64,000 nt of DNA from Euglena gracilis (GCA_039621445.1 CP154957.1:31948399-32012398), one strand, 5' to 3'; positions 37,449 through 50,149 are shown, numbered from the stretch's first letter. A program made the numbers and translations. The notes: generated by a model from the letters alone, not told the origin.

Positions 37449-39480
37449 CTAAAAAAGGGAAGAAACAGCAGTGAGAACTGTTTAGGTGCAAAAAAAATGG
37501 GACAGCACATACCCCCAGAACCACCCAAAGTTAAGACCCCCCCCCCTGACGCACAAGGGGGGCGGTGGGGAAAAAATCCTGAAAAATTACCAAAAAAATC
37601 CCACTTTTACGCACAAAAAATGATGAACCTTCTGGTATTTTTGGATCTTTGAAGCCCAGAATTATGCGAGGTTATAACTTATACCAAATTACGCATGCCT
37701 TGAGACACCGAAATGAAGAAGAAAAAAAAGGTTTGAGAATCATTTCTATTGGGCCGGTGTCAAAGAGAAATCCAAAAAGTACAACGAAGAAAAAAAATAC
37801 AAGTAAACAAAATTATAGCACGGCCCACAAAACCCGACCCCCCCCCACTCAAAAAAAAGGCTCAGTCCTTTGGGTCAGCAACAGTTGGCTCTGGATTTGG
37901 GAAAAAAAAAATCCAAATTGTCGAGTTGTCCAGCCGCAAAATTTCTGCCTCGGTTGCACCACTGGTTTTCAGGCTGATTCTCACGCAGAAGAGCAGTCTT
38001 GAAAAATGCGCAGCACTGCGCCGGCTCGAGCTCGGCTCGAGGCAGCAGCAGCCTCCAAATGAACTAAAAATTGGGCCAATGTTTGGGGGGGGGGGCGCAC
38101 AGGTGCAAACGGTGGTGATCTGGCCGTGATAATTTTCATAAGAAATTTCTTAAACGCTGAGATCCACAGACACCAGCTGGGGCATGAAGCCAGGGTCCAT
38201 GATCAACAATTGCCCAGATACCGACTCAGGCGCGAAGCCAGAGTCCGGGAATATGGTGAGCATGCATGGGAACGGCCAGGTTGTAATTCCTGAAAAAGGC
38301 ATCCTCCCCTACGTGATCCGCTCCACCCTTGGACAGGCTTCTTTTAAAGGAAGGTGGGTGGGGCTCACATTTTGATATTTTGGTTTTTTTCACATAAAAA
38401 AGGTGTTCAAAAACTTCAAAAAAAATGAGCATTTTTGGAGCTATTTTCAAAAAAAATCAGGGAGTTTTGTCCGAGTTTTAGCCAGGAATCCGGGTCTCTC
38501 CCGGCAGAAAACCGAAAAGGTCCCAGCCCCCTTCAATTTCTGGGTCAGAGGGGGTGGTCCACGCCTCCCCTCGGTCTTCTTGTTAGGAAGGGGAGTCCGG
38601 ACCCTCAAGGCTTCCCATACATCCCACGGCACTCGCGGCACACACTTTGAAAGTTTCCACCGTGGCGCACACTTTAAAAATTTCTGCAGCGGTCGCGGAT
38701 GAACAAAAAAAAAATGGACAAAAAACTCATTTTTGGGATGCTCTGCCATTCATTTTGGAACACAAACAAAAACTATGGTTTTGTTTCATTTTGGCTGATT
38801 TCAGATTTAACTTCCATCAAATGACATTTGGGATGACCATTTTTCCTTTGCTTTAAATTTTTTGCCCATATTTTAGAAAAAACGCCAGCTTTGGGTAAAC
38901 CATTGCCGTGAACGGGTAAACGTTTTTGAGCACAGATGAACACATTGTGCGCGGGTAAATGCTGTAAATGAATTCAGTTGGCCCATGGCCTCCTTGCAGG
39001 GGGGGTTGGGCTGCCACCACAATTGAAGAAAAGTTACCAAAATTGGTGATTTTGCAAGTTTTTTTGTGAGTTTGACCAAAAATTATGTGTTTTGAAGCAT
39101 TATGCCCCATTTAGGCTTCACCCTTGCGATCAAGGGATGCATTTCTCTTTGTTTTTTTTTGGCGTATTTGCCCATTTTTCTCAAAAAAAAACATAAAAAA
39201 CTTTTTCTAAAGAAGCACCAAAAAATGCCAGCTGTGTGGAGAGGGCAGGTACTAGGGTTGCTGGAGCCCCGGTTAACTTTGAATCCTCCCAGTTGACCTC
39301 GCCCCCCCAAAAAATGGCACAAATTTTGTGATTGCCATCCAAATTTTCCTTTGACAATGATCCAGAGATAGAGAAAAAAGGCATTATTTGAAATAGAAAA
39401 AAAATGCCCACGACACTCAACAGTATTTTGAATTTTTTTAAAAAAACATGTGTTTTTGACTTCGTTCTTAAATCGAGAAC
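37449..39480. other. Mostly non-coding DNA with degraded repeats
   Basis: G and A runs are frequent. Positions 38200-38350 and 38480-38700 contain decayed copies of repeats seen elsewhere (ggttcg/gaagcc motifs; gtcgcgg units). I could not support any gene in this stretch. Confidence 0.4.
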
Positions 39481-39654
39481 TGTGTCCCAGACGCTGGTTC
39501 GGGAGTGAAGCCGGTGCCTGGGACACCCCCGGCGTCCCTAGCACCAACTTCACGCCTGAACCATCTGGGATACGGTTCTTGAACCTTCTCCAAGGCTCTG
39601 GCTTCATGCCCAAAACTGGTGTCTGAGGGATCACGGCCAACTTCACCCCAAATA
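39481..39654. repeat. Dispersed repeat with gacgctggttcgg / gtgaagccgg motifs
   Basis: This sequence and the DNA right of the inserted element (40250-40810) are related to 62380-62670: both share ttgccc.tcgatcgaaagctctt, ccaaaaactgct and an inverted gccggttcgg end. It is an older dispersed repeat, about 75% similar by eye, broken here by the hAT-like insertion. Confidence 0.55.
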
Positions 39655-39662
39655 CCCATGTT

Positions 39663-40241
39663 CATACTTGTAGTTAGTGCGCCGCGGCGCTCATGCCGCG
39701 GCGCAAAAAAAAATTTTCCGCGGTGGTCGCGGCGCACAGGAAGATTTTTGCCGCGGCTGTCGCGGCACAAGCAAAATTTATTGCCGCGGTGGTCGCGGCG
39801 CAAGGGGAAAATTTTTCCGCGGTGGTTGCGGCACAAAAAAAATTTTCTTCCCGGAAATCAAGAACGTTGATGTGGAGGTCTCGCTTGACAAGGTGAAAGC
39901 TGATCTGTGAAAACAAACAAGAACGCTTGCGCAAAAGTGCACTCCCTGCCGCCAAATACCCTTCTCAGCCATGGTCGAGAAAGTATCAAACAGACCAGGC
40001 AGGGGAAGGGGCCGAAGGAAGTATATGTGGGACACAACTTAAAAAGACAATTGCCGCGGTGGTCGCGGCACAAACTTCAAAAGTTTCCGCGGCGGTCGCG
40101 GCGCACACATAAACCAGTGCCGCGGCATTCGCGGCGCACAGAAAAATTTTTGCCGCGGCGCTGCCGGTTACAAAAAATTTTTTTCCGCGGTGGTCGCGGC
40201 GCACGGAAGCATTTTTTCCGGTCGCACTAACTGCAAGTATG
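39663..40241. mobile_element. hAT-like non-autonomous DNA element with 8-bp target duplication
   Basis: The ends are inverted repeats of 19 bp with one mismatch (CATACTTGTAGTTAGTGCG; the right end has C for T). The target CCCATGTT occurs at 39655-39662 and 40242-40249. An 8-bp duplication is the hAT hallmark. Both subterminal parts are packed with degenerate GCCGCGGTGGTCGCGGC units separated by A/T runs (39683-39845 and 40053-40205). No transposase is encoded in its 579 bp. Confidence 0.85.
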
Positions 40242-40473
40242 CCCATGTTTGGGACACTTTTTGGCGGCTTTGGTTTGATTTGCACTGCCGATCGATATTG
40301 ACAGATTTCACACTACTGATTCCATGTTGCCCCTCGATCGAAAGCTCTTCCCGGGGGCTTTCGACACAACACCACAAAATTCAGCCGCAATGCACACAGC
40401 TCTTATTTTCGGCGATCCTATGTTCTAAAATTTTACATATTGGTTGGTCAGATCACACAGTTTAGGCACTATA

Positions 40474-40505
40474 TAGCATAGCATAGCATAGCATAGCATA
40501 GCATA
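40474..40505 (+). repeat. AGCAT pentanucleotide microsatellite
   Basis: About six copies of agcat. A short ccacag repeat follows at 40541-40565. Confidence 0.9.
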
Positions 40506-40810
40506 TCGATTGAAAACTCTTCCTAATATCTTTAGAAGGATATCCACAGCCACAGCCACAGCCACAAGGTCGACCAGGGGGGGGGGGGCAATCTGGGGGG
40601 GGGGGCATTCTTTCTTCAGAAATTCCCCAAATTTGCAAAAGGGAATTATTGGACAAAAAACCCAATTTCTTCCTGAAGACCCTCCAAAAACTGCTCACAT
40701 ATGATTACCACATGTCCACAACACATTTTGGAAACATTTTGGCACTTTTTATTTTGGTTCCCCAGACGAAGGCTTCACACCCGAACCGGCACCTGGGACG
40801 CTGGTTCGGA

Positions 40811-42394
40811 TGGGAGGAGGTGGGCGGGACACAGGGGAATATGTCCCTTTTGGATGGTGACATTCTCGCCGAAAACCCTTGATGATTTTGATTGATTTTT
40901 TGGCGATTTCCTTCACTTTGTGCTTGCAACTTTTTGCATTGCCAAGCGAGAGAGGTCCAGAGGACGGGACACAAAGGGGACATGGGGGGGGGACACGGGG
41001 CATGGTAATAGTAAATGGTCAATCAATTGTTAATTTTTGCACTAAAAACCCCTTTTTGGGGAGGGCAGCTCGTTTAAAATCGTGTCTAGGGACTCCGGCT
41101 TCACACCCCAACTGGCGCAGGAAAATTTCAGGGGGTGTGATCCTGGTGTCCCCCCCAAAAAGTGTCCCATACCCGGCCCAGCGGCAGGGCGGGTATGGGA
41201 CACTTTCGGGGGGGGGGGGACACTATCGGGGGGGGGGGGCATGGAAAAATTAACTATCGCGGAGGCAATAAACGGACGGCAACTTCCCATCCCATCAAAT
41301 GCTCAGATATGCAAAAGCAGCCTTGCATTTGAGATTGTAGCCGAAGAGGGGGATATTGAAAATTAAAAAAAAAAACAACAACACAAAAACACACTTGCAA
41401 ATTTCCATGATGATGCTCGACTGTCAATGAGGTCTTGGATCCTTTTCAGGAGATCTTGAAGTTTGCCAAGAGGGTCAATGGAGTTCATGCAAAAAAAACC
41501 ACCCTGGGAATGGCCAAATCATTGTTATGTCCATGGCGCTTTGGTAGCAAATCTTTAGACAAAAACCCACAAATAATTTCACCAACCCTCAGCCTTGCAA
41601 TCATGGTTTTTTCTTACAGTCGACAGACACAATTGTTGGACCCGGCCGGACATTTTTGTTAGCCCCTGCCGGACAGGAAATGGGAGAATGGAGGACATTT
41701 CTATGGGGCCCCGGGGACGTGAATAATTGACCCTCTGACCCATGAAACTTAGGCCCCGATGGACAACTTTGCAGGGAAACCTGTCTGAAACAATCTCAGC
41801 CAAGGAACTTATAATTTCACAACAGATGCTACGATTCAAATGGAATTGGTGGGAATGTCTTCAAGAATCTGCATATTGACCGTGTAAGATGACTTCGCAT
41901 CTTCCATCCAAGAGGTGGGGGGGGGCAAAGCTAGCTCTCAAAGTTTCACAGATGTGGGAGGCGGAGGAATCATCCAGCAACTGCTCCAAAGCTGTTCCTC
42001 ATGTCTTGCATTGGAATGTCAAACATTCACACAGATGGCCACACTTTGCATTAGCTTCTGACAGCAACTCCAGGGTGCATTCAACCACCTGTCGAAATCT
42101 TCCTAAAGCAACCTTTTATGTTCACTTTGGGCCGGGGGAAAACAACAGCTTTGCGATCACTGCGCATCACGCAAAGCCAGAGGCAACAGGATTGTGAGGG
42201 GACACATTACTTTTCAAAAACATTTGGGGCTCTGTAATCACCTTCAAAAAAATTATATAAACAAAAAACCAAAAAAATTTTTGGGTGTTTTGGGTGTTTT
42301 TTTTTAAAAAAACGCCAGCTGTGGAACCAGACAGGGGGGGGGGTCCTGGACATCCCCCATCCTATGTACCAAACCAAACTGGTCTGCAACAGGC
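40811..42394. other. Intergenic DNA with one strong hairpin, no supported gene
   Basis: A perfect 17-bp inverted repeat (41159-41175 and 41190-41206, arms aaagtgtcccatacccg) has a 14-nt loop and is followed by G runs. Short frames on both strands near 41440-41700 and 41890-42200 are not convincing. Confidence 0.45.
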
Positions 42395-42402
42395 CTTTTG
42401 AG

Positions 42403-42998
42403 CAGGGCGGTCCTTAAGCAAATAATAATACAAAAAACTCCGCTGTACACTCAGTGAAAAATATACAGGAAAATGGGCAAGAAGGTTTGGCATTTTTCAG
42501 CGAGAACAGAGATCAGCGAGAGCACTTTAGAGGCCTTACAACCTCCACCCCTAGGGTTGGTCAAATTCATTTCCCAAATGCATGTGTTGACACTGGGATT
42601 TCCTTTACGGCTCAAGAACAGGCAACAAGGATCACCTTCCCAATTTGGGAACAGCTCCGTCATATTTTTCAAAATTTCAATTTTTTGAAATTTTTCATGA
42701 AATTTTTCAATTGAATTGAAAAATATTTTATTTTTCAGTCCAGGCACAACCCTAACTGTAACACCTGTCTGATAATTGTCACAACTCCCTTCCTCTTAGC
42801 CAAAAATCTGGAAATTCATGGTTGATATTCCCCCCTTTAAAAGTTAAAGCTTTTCTTTTTGAGGAAGGGGTGAAGGAGGAAGAAAAACAGAATTTTAACC
42901 TCAAATTTGTTCGCAATTTTAACTCAAAACCGTCCTCCCTGGGCGCAGGGCCCTTAAGGAAATAAAAAAAACTTTCCTGTCCCTTAAGGACTGCCCTG
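42403..42998. mobile_element. hAT-type MITE with 8-bp target duplication
   Basis: The ends are CAGGGCGGTCCTTAAG and its near-perfect inverse (G to A once). CTTTTGAG is duplicated at 42395-42402 and 42999-43006. CAGGG termini plus 8-bp duplications are typical of hAT elements. The 596-bp interior is AT-rich and non-coding. Confidence 0.9.
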
Positions 42999-43052
42999 CT
43001 TTTGAGTGAACGATATCGTCAAAACCAGATGATATTATCCATTTTGTGTCCC

Positions 43053-43081
43053 AGATCACGTGGAGATGAACCACGTGATCT
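43053..43081 (+). other. Perfect hairpin followed by a T run
   Basis: Arms agatcacgtgg and ccacgtgatct (11 bp) with a 7-nt loop, followed by ctttttt. It contains CACGTG in each arm. It may fold in RNA; no role can be assigned. Confidence 0.6.
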
Positions 43082-43199
43082 TCTTTTTTCTGAACGTTGG
43101 GAAATCATCTGTGACATGTGGACACTTCTTTAGGTGGACACTTCTGTTTTATGAAACCCAACAAAAGAAAACCCTTGATTTCCGGGGTTTGTTATTCTA

Positions 43200-44055
43200 A
43201 AACATGTCGCCCGGGTGGCATTTCCCCCCCTCATTGGCCAAAAAAAGGGGGGTGCAGCCCGAAAAGAAGCGGTGTTAATACAACCAATTTACTCTTAAAA
43301 CGTTTATGCATCTGCACCTCGCAACCCAACAGCAAATAAGGAGGTCTGGTCTGCTCCTTGCAGTCTATTCCATCCACCCAGAAAAACGTCACCAGTCTCA
43401 CACAGAAGTGTCCACAGGGGCTCAACGAAAATTTCTATGGGGGGCTAAATTTCTCATCCATTAGGGATCAATTGTGTCCGGGAAGGTTCTCCGGAAGGTG
43501 TCCGCGAGGGACAACAAAACTTGGCCGGGAGGGATCTTCAAATTTTGTCCGAAATTCCCTACTCGGGTGTCCGCTAGCTGTAGTTGGGGGTCCAGTCGGC
43601 CAGCTGGGAAAACGTCCTGGCTGGAAAAAGGTGTACCCCCCCCAGGGGTGGGGGTCCAACCACCTGGAGGCGCTAAGACGTGGGCTGGAGGGGGGGGGGG
43701 TCCTGTTGGGTCGACCGACTCAGTCGGTGTACCCAACAAAGGGTTGGTCGACCCAAAACCAACAACTGTAGAACAACTGAACAAAATGCGCGAATGGGCA
43801 ACGCAATCCAACATTAAAGGGATATGTGTTTTTTTTGGAGACGTGTGTTTTTTTCTGTTTTTTTTATTTTTTTGGGACTAGAAAGGTACTTTTTTAGGTT
43901 GGGCAAAATTTGAGAGCAAAAAAAGCCTGCATGCGGTGGCCTGGGGGGGGGGTTGGGGTGTCCAATGTTGTTGAGCCTTGGCGTGCAGCAGTGAATCCGG
44001 TGGAATCCTGTTGAATCGACTGACTCAGTCGGTCGACCCAACAACGGGGAGCAGT
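43200..44055. other. Repeat-rich DNA with self-complementary GGTCGACCGACTCAGTCGG-type blocks
   Basis: A palindromic block around ccgactcagtcgg with tcgaccca flanks occurs near 43710-43760 and again at 44013-44045. A related one (ccgactagtcgg) lies at 47208-47224. No coding segment is supported apart from low-quality frames. Confidence 0.4.
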
Positions 44056-44063
44056 CACTGTGT

Positions 44064-44510
44064 GTGGCTTTGGGCAGAAATGCAACACCCTTTGCTGGGA
44101 GGTACACGGGGGTAACTTTTCAGACATTGGACGATTGGATCTTGGCGTTTGCACCTTGGACGGTGAAGGTCACGTGTGTCTTCAGCCACCGTGATCTGAA
44201 GCATGAGGCAGCCAACGCCCAAAGGAAAGAAATTTGCGCCAAAACCAAGGTCCATGATCGCTCCAAACTCCCCTCGACGTTGACCACCAACGTCAATGCC
44301 CTGGCTCCTCTCTACAAAGAACGGCCCTCCCTGGGTCTTTTGTGTCACATTTTTCCACAGTACTGCGCATTTTTCAACGCCTCTTCTTTGAGAGAGAAGC
44401 GGCTGAAGGCCGAAGATAAAGAGGTGTGCATAATGTTGCGGTTGTACGACCTGACAAACTGGAGGAATTTTTTGGAGAGCCACCTGATGAACTTGTTGCT
44501 GATAGCGTAA
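44064..44510 (+). CDS. Hypothetical ORF of 148 codons
   Basis: This is an uninterrupted plus-strand frame with natural composition (TLDDWILAFAPWTVKV near the start; LRLYDLTNWRNFLESHLMN at the end). No known motif is seen. A second coding-like piece, 44693-44932, and another near 44955-45150 (AFRKELADDGSASSS) lie downstream on the same strand in other frames. They could belong to one decayed gene or transposon. Confidence 0.35.
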   Translation: MALGRNATPFAGRYTGVTFQTLDDWILAFAPWTVKVTCVFSHRDLKHEAANAQRKEICAKTKVHDRSKLPSTLTTNVNALAPLYKERPSLGLLCHIFPQYCAFFNASSLREKRLKAEDKEVCIMLRLYDLTNWRNFLESHLMNLLLIA

Positions 44511-45170
44511 AACTTGGGCCAAAGGCCTAAGACCTTGGGGCTGTCCGTGGGTTGTTTCCACGTGACCATATGGGAGGGGCACAGAAATCTTGATGAAACA
44601 CCCAAAACAAAAAAAGCAGCACAAACCAGTTAGCAAAATGCCAAGAAGCCGCCGCGGGAGCAACTTATGCTACCCTGTGAGAACCACAAAATTTGTGGGT
44701 GGACGCCTGCTGGATGCCGCCGATCCCACTGTGCCATTCTGGTGCTTCGCCACAACTAGATTCTCCTTCTTTGGCCACTTTTAAGCAAAATTTCATGCCC
44801 ACCGATGAGGCAAGGGCAAAACCGGTCAAAATTGGGGATTTGACATTTTTATTAGAAAAATCAGGAATCACATTTTCTATAGGAAAATCGGCCTTTGGCA
44901 CCCCCCATTTGCGCACCGGGAATCGTGATTGAACCCCGATTTTGTCTTAAATCGATGGACGCAGAGATGCCCCACCCTCACCCAGCCTTCCGAAAGGAAC
45001 TGGCCGACGATGGGTCAGCGTCGAGCTCCGGAGGCCCGGGTAAATTGACCAAGAACGTTGGCTGCTCAGGTCGCTGCACCCCGGAACGTTGCATTAGTTG
45101 CCTTGACAGGACCCGGAGTTTTCGCAAATCTCCAAAATTTTGTATATTCACCCCCAACTGGGGGGTCTAG

Positions 45171-45679
45171 AGTCATTCGAGTGGGCTTCGAGCAGTTAAG
45201 GGATTTGGATAATTGTTTTTGAAGGGGGGGCTTAAAAGTCGGCGAACTTGACCCGTTAGTACAGTGGAGTGGGCACCAGTCGGCTGACTACCCCCCCCCC
45301 CCAGTCCTATGGGCAGTCCTTCAACCCACCTCGCAATCACCCCAACCCCCCCCAACCCGACTCACCTCCTACCTACCGGTGTCCCACAAACTAACTCAAC
45401 CGTGTGGACTTCGGAAAAAATGGCGAAAATTTTAAATGACATTTCATTGGAAAAAACAGAATAATTTTGCCGCCCCCCCCCCCCCCCCCCTCTCCGCTTG
45501 ACTTGCGAAGCCAACTGGGGTCCGAGACATACTTACCCCCTCCTTGTTTGGTTGAGTTCGGACCTCGACAGGGGGGTCCCACGGAACCCCCCTCCCCTGT
45601 GCCTGGGCTCCCCCCTTGTGCTTTGTTAATCCAGACCCCGGACCCCCCCTCCCCCTCGAACTCGACCGGTCTGGTTAAA
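45171..45679. other. C-run-rich DNA
   Basis: Long C runs (45470-45490, 45290) and a phrase shared with 49160-49215 (gttgagttcggacc.cgacagg). No gene was recognised. Confidence 0.4.
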
Positions 45680-45865
45680 CCGGTGTTTGGGGCGCTGGGT
45701 TCGGGTTTTGGGAACGCCGGTTCTGTCCATGAAAAAGGGCTGTCCAAAACCCGGCGTCCGGTGTGGGAATGTATTTTGGCCAGAAAAAATATGCGAATGT
45801 GACCCCAGAAACGAACATTGCCTTGTCTGATGACGGATAAGAGGCACAAAGCGGTGGGCACAGAG
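45680..45865. repeat. Dispersed repeat with GACGCCGGTTCTGTCC units (copy 1)
   Basis: The segment matches 57367-57590: both carry gaacgccggttctgtcc, aaacccggcgtccgg, then gtattttg, gtgaccccagaaac and gataa.aggcaca in the same order. Confidence 0.7.
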
Positions 45866-46398
45866 TAGGGTTGCCTATTTTGCGGAAAAATAAAACTTTG
45901 GGAAAATTGCGAAAAAATTAAAAATATTTCCGATACTTTTTATATTGAATAAAAATGATCTGGGATGGGCATGCCAACATTGGCCATTGGGATCCCCCAA
46001 AGGGTCATTCAGGGGGGTAACCTTTTCAAATGGCGTAACGGCATGTTCGGATTCTTGAAGGATTTTGGGCATTTTTCAAATGAAATTGTGTGTACGCAAC
46101 AAATAATTCAATAAATAAAATTTCCTGTGAAAATGGGTCCCAATTCCATTTTCCGGACAGTTGCAAAAAAAAAAAAAACACCACAAATGGGAAAATGGGG
46201 GGAATTGGAGAAAATCGTTTTCCTATTTTTCAATCTGGAAAAAAATTTCATTCTGTCATGGAAAAATTGCGGAAATATTTACTGGAAATTTTCCTGGAAA
46301 TTTTTCAGCTATTCTAGTGCAGAGCAAGCAAGGCCAGGGGGTAAAAAATTTAGAAGGATATTTCTAATTCATCTGTTTTCCATTCTGTTTCCTGCAGG

Positions 46399-47051
46399 CG
46401 GCACCAAGCCTGTACTCTTCGACCAAGCATTGTGCATTGAATACCAAGGGGAATTCCATCAGAAAAATTGAGGGGCCAGCCTGCACCATCCCCCACCAAG
46501 GTTGGGATGAAAAAGGGGGGAAATAATGTTCAACCCTGGGGTGACCACCCCGGGAACAAAAAACAAAACAAACCAAAATTGTGCCAGCCGAGGGCCATGG
46601 GCCTCGGGCTGGTACCCCCCCCTGGGCCAAAGCCATGGAAGAGGCCAGGCAAAAAGCCAAGGAAGAGGAGAGGGATAGCCGTAATATCCCCCCCAGCCTG
46701 CCTTGTGTATTGCCGAAGGCAGTGCGTAAGCGGTCAGAGAGGGGGTGCTACCATCGGGCCCGGGGATGCAGGGAATTTGAAAAGTTTGAAAAAGCACTCA
46801 GAACAATTCCTTCGGCTCCACCCTCCCGTGAGGACTATTTGCACTCCTGGACTGGAGACTGGCAGGCCAGGCTCTACGTGGCCCGAAGACACCCAGGGCA
46901 GTCAGGTCGGGTTGGTCAAGGCCCCATGGGCACCCGAACGCGTGTAGGATTTGGCTCGGCCCGAGGAGCGCCCCACACCACACGACGCTCAGGGCCGCGC
47001 TCCTGCCGACCCCTCACCGTGGCTGGGTGGAGATGGGCTCGTCGAGGCTGA
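46399..47051 (+). other. Plus-strand coding-like segments, unknown
   Basis: After an acceptor, TTTCCTGCAG, positions 46399-46470 encode GTKPVLFDQALCIEYQGEF and a stop. Positions 46581-47051 are open for 156 codons with a charged Lys/Glu/Arg-rich start (AKAMEEARQKAKEEERDSR). No family was identified. Confidence 0.3.
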
Positions 47052-47559
47052 GCAGAGAAGGGCGTGTTTAAAAACAGGATGTTTTAAATCAGAATCAGAA
47101 ACAGCAAAAGATAGCCTTCCCGTGAAAAACACGCGAGATACAGCCAGAGAGCAGGGTCCGTCGTTGAAACGTCGTATGACGTCGTCCAGTGCAAGCCCTT
47201 TTGGTCCACCGACTAGTCGGTCCACCAACAGTCTGATGCACCTTGGGGCCAGTTTGGGGCCACATCTTGGGGCAGGTTTCGGGTCAATTTTGGAACCACA
47301 TCTTGGGCTAGTTTTTGGGGCCAGTGGGACAAGTTTTGGTGCCCCAGCTTGTCCACAGGTTGTGACCAGTTTTGTTCCACAGGTGATGGCCAGTTTGAGG
47401 GGGTGGTGCGGGTCACGGGGGGGGGATCACGAAGGGGGTCACGGGGGAAGTATGCCACTTTGGAGGCAGTCAGGGTGGCGTAACTGCGGTGAAACCGCGG
47501 CGAGAACAAGAACAACGGTATCAGCATCAGTCCAATGCTTCATGCCGAGGGGGCCGGCC

Positions 47560-50140
47560 GACGGACGGGGGGGGGGGGTAACCCCCGGGATTTTTTGGGG
47601 GTCCATTGCTTGAAAACTGCAGGGGGGGTCTTATTTTTGGATTTTTTTTGATCGACCCGGGCCTGAAACATCATTTTCCAAATCCCCAAATACACTAAAA
47701 TTCTTCATTTGGCGCTTCGCGCCATGTGCAAATTGGTTAACTTTAACCCTATTTTTGGAACTCAAATATCCTAAAAATTCCGAGATTTCATTATTTGAAT
47801 TTACGTTTTTTGGGGGTAATTTTTAAGGGAAAAGTTTCACCCTCTCCGGCACTTTGTGCCATCGGGGTGTCTTATCTTGGGGGGGGGGGCTCATTTTGGA
47901 TTTTTGTTTGATCGGCCCAAAGGGAGGTCCTTTTGGGGAGTCTTATTTTGGGGGGGGATTGCCCATTTTGCCGACCCCCCTCGGCACGGCAAAATGGGAA
48001 CCCCCCTCCTTGGCGACCGAGGGTCCTCGTCCGGCATGCCAAACATACCACCCAAATGCTCAAAAAAGGGGGTCAAAGGGGGGGGTTGGAGGGGGATTTG
48101 GATTTGAGAGAGGGCAAAAAAATTTTCTGCACCTTCGGTGCCTAAAATTTTGCCCACATGACCACGGTGTAACCATGTGGCCGCGGTGATAATCGCGGTG
48201 TGGGCTCCTCCTTGATTCATTGGGGGATCTTCTAATTGGGGGTTACCTCCAGTTTTCGGTCGCCGAAACTTCTTAATTTCCAGGTCAAAAAAGTCGAAAA
48301 ACGAAGCAAAGCGGTGTGGGGGGTATGGGAGGGGGTCGCTGACCTTTTAACCTTTCAAAAATTACTGTAAATAACCGTAAATTGCAGGTGTGCAATTTGT
48401 AAATCATAATTTATGCGAAATTTGCAATTCTAGTCTTTTCGGCCATCCATTACGTGCAAGTCCTATTAAGAGCTCAATACCGTTTAAAACCTGGTCTCCC
48501 CAACCCCTCCTCCTCTGCAGGGGCTCTTGAGGTAAATTTTTGCACCCAAATGCATGGGTTCCGGGCCAAAAATGGGGGGGGGGGTCGGAAAACGTTCATT
48601 TTCAGCTCAAAAACAGTTCTTCCGGGTCTGGGAAAAATCGAAAATTCGGGCAAAAAATTTCGATTTTTTTCGAACTTTTTCGACCTTTTTAACCCAAAAA
48701 TGGCCTAAAACAGCTGAACCAAAACAGGCCAAAACTGTGCAAAATGGCCCAAATTGGCCGAAAAATGACTGCAACTCGGGCTGGGCGGGGAGTTGCGGGG
48801 AAATCAAAATACCCTTAGATAGGGCTTCAAAGGGCTTCAATTCAGGTCGTCGGACATTTCCTTTGACTCCCCGCCAAAAAAAAAAATCAATTTTAGAAAA
48901 ATTAGGGTTTTTGACACCAACGTTTGGTGTATTTTTATGGTGTCCACAGGTGAACCACAAAAAAAAATTTGGTGTCCACAGTGAACCACAAAATGACAAC
49001 CTTGGTGTACCACACTTAATTAATGTTTGGGGGTCACAGGGGGGGTCACGGGGGTAAGCACCCCCTGAGGCCGCAGTTTGGGGCCAGTTTGGGGCATGGC
49101 CAGTTTGGTGTCATAGCTTTGGGCCAGTTTGGTGCAGTCAGAGGCAGTTGAGTTCGGGTCCCGAAACCCCCCTTGTCTGGTTGAGTTCGGACCTTGACAG
49201 GGGGTCCGCGAGGCTCCCCCCCGTACATTTTTGACTCCAAATTACGAATCACCATCCCCAAATTTGCAAAATTTATGCCTCAAAATTAGGAGTATACCTG
49301 AATATTTTATCAAATCAGGCGTCACCGGCCAATTTTTTTCCAAAAAATTTGGCCGAAAAGAATCTTAGGTCGGGTCCAGGGTTGTATGGGAATCTCCGAG
49401 GGGGGGGGGTGGGGGGACCCCCTCTTTCAAAACTGGGGGGGGGGGTCCCCCTCCCTCCTACCTCCAGTTTTCGGTCGCCGAAAATTTCGGCCGCTTTTTG
49501 GGGGTCAAAAGGTCAAATTTTCTGAAATTTCTCAAAAATGGTGGGGAATCAAAAGAAATGTCCAGTGCCTAAATTGAAGCCCTTAAAATGCCCTATCTAA
49601 CAGTACTTTGATTTCCTGGCAACTCCCCACCCGTCCCGATTTATGGTCATTTTTGGCCATTTTACCAAAATTTCATGTTGAGCCTCAGAAAAAAGTCCTA
49701 AAATACACTCCCGGCGCAAAGCGCCGGAAAATTTTTTTGCCCCGCAGAGGGGGAGCGGGGGGGGGGGGGGGGGGGACCCCCCTTCCGAAACTGGGGGGGG
49801 GAACCCCCCTACCACCTTACCCCCCTAGGGGGAGGTGGGAGGAGGCCTACTGGGATGCGGAAACCCCCCATGTCTGGGTCGCGGGGGGGTCGTGGGGGGG
49901 GGGGTCGTGGGGGTACACCCCCAAAAAAACAAAACAACGTGCTACTTTTTTTTATAAAAAAAAACAGTTAAAAAACATCAAAAAAAGGAAACAAAAATTT
50001 CATTGAAAAAACTCGTTATGACACTCCGAAACCATACTTTGAATCCCACTAAGTTCAAAAACTGCCAATTACAACAGAAAATAGCATCAGCAATGGCCAA
50101 AAACGTCCAAAAATGCAACAAAAATGGAATTTTATGATTT
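47560..50140. repeat. Nest of G-run-rich dispersed repeats with short hairpins
   Basis: Blocks share ggtgggggtc / acctccagttttcggtcgccg (48245 and 49459), tttgagcatttgg-type borders (48055 and 52790) and the pattern AAAAAAATTTTC followed by a TTCG hairpin (48117, 52856; inverse at 49712). Positions 48770-48850 and 49560-49630 are inverted copies of one sequence (ggggagttgc, gatagggcttcaa). No gene is supported. Confidence 0.55.
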
Positions 50141-50149
50141 TTTTCAGTT

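Noticed and set aside
39663-40241. CRISPR-like array in the regularly spaced GCCGCGG units
   Set aside because: The repeats are degenerate, the spacers are A/T runs of variable length, the host is eukaryotic, and inverted ends with 8-bp duplications define a DNA element.
43053-43081. Intrinsic (bacterial-type) terminator
   Set aside because: The hairpin plus T run looks like one, but the host is eukaryotic and no gene ends here.
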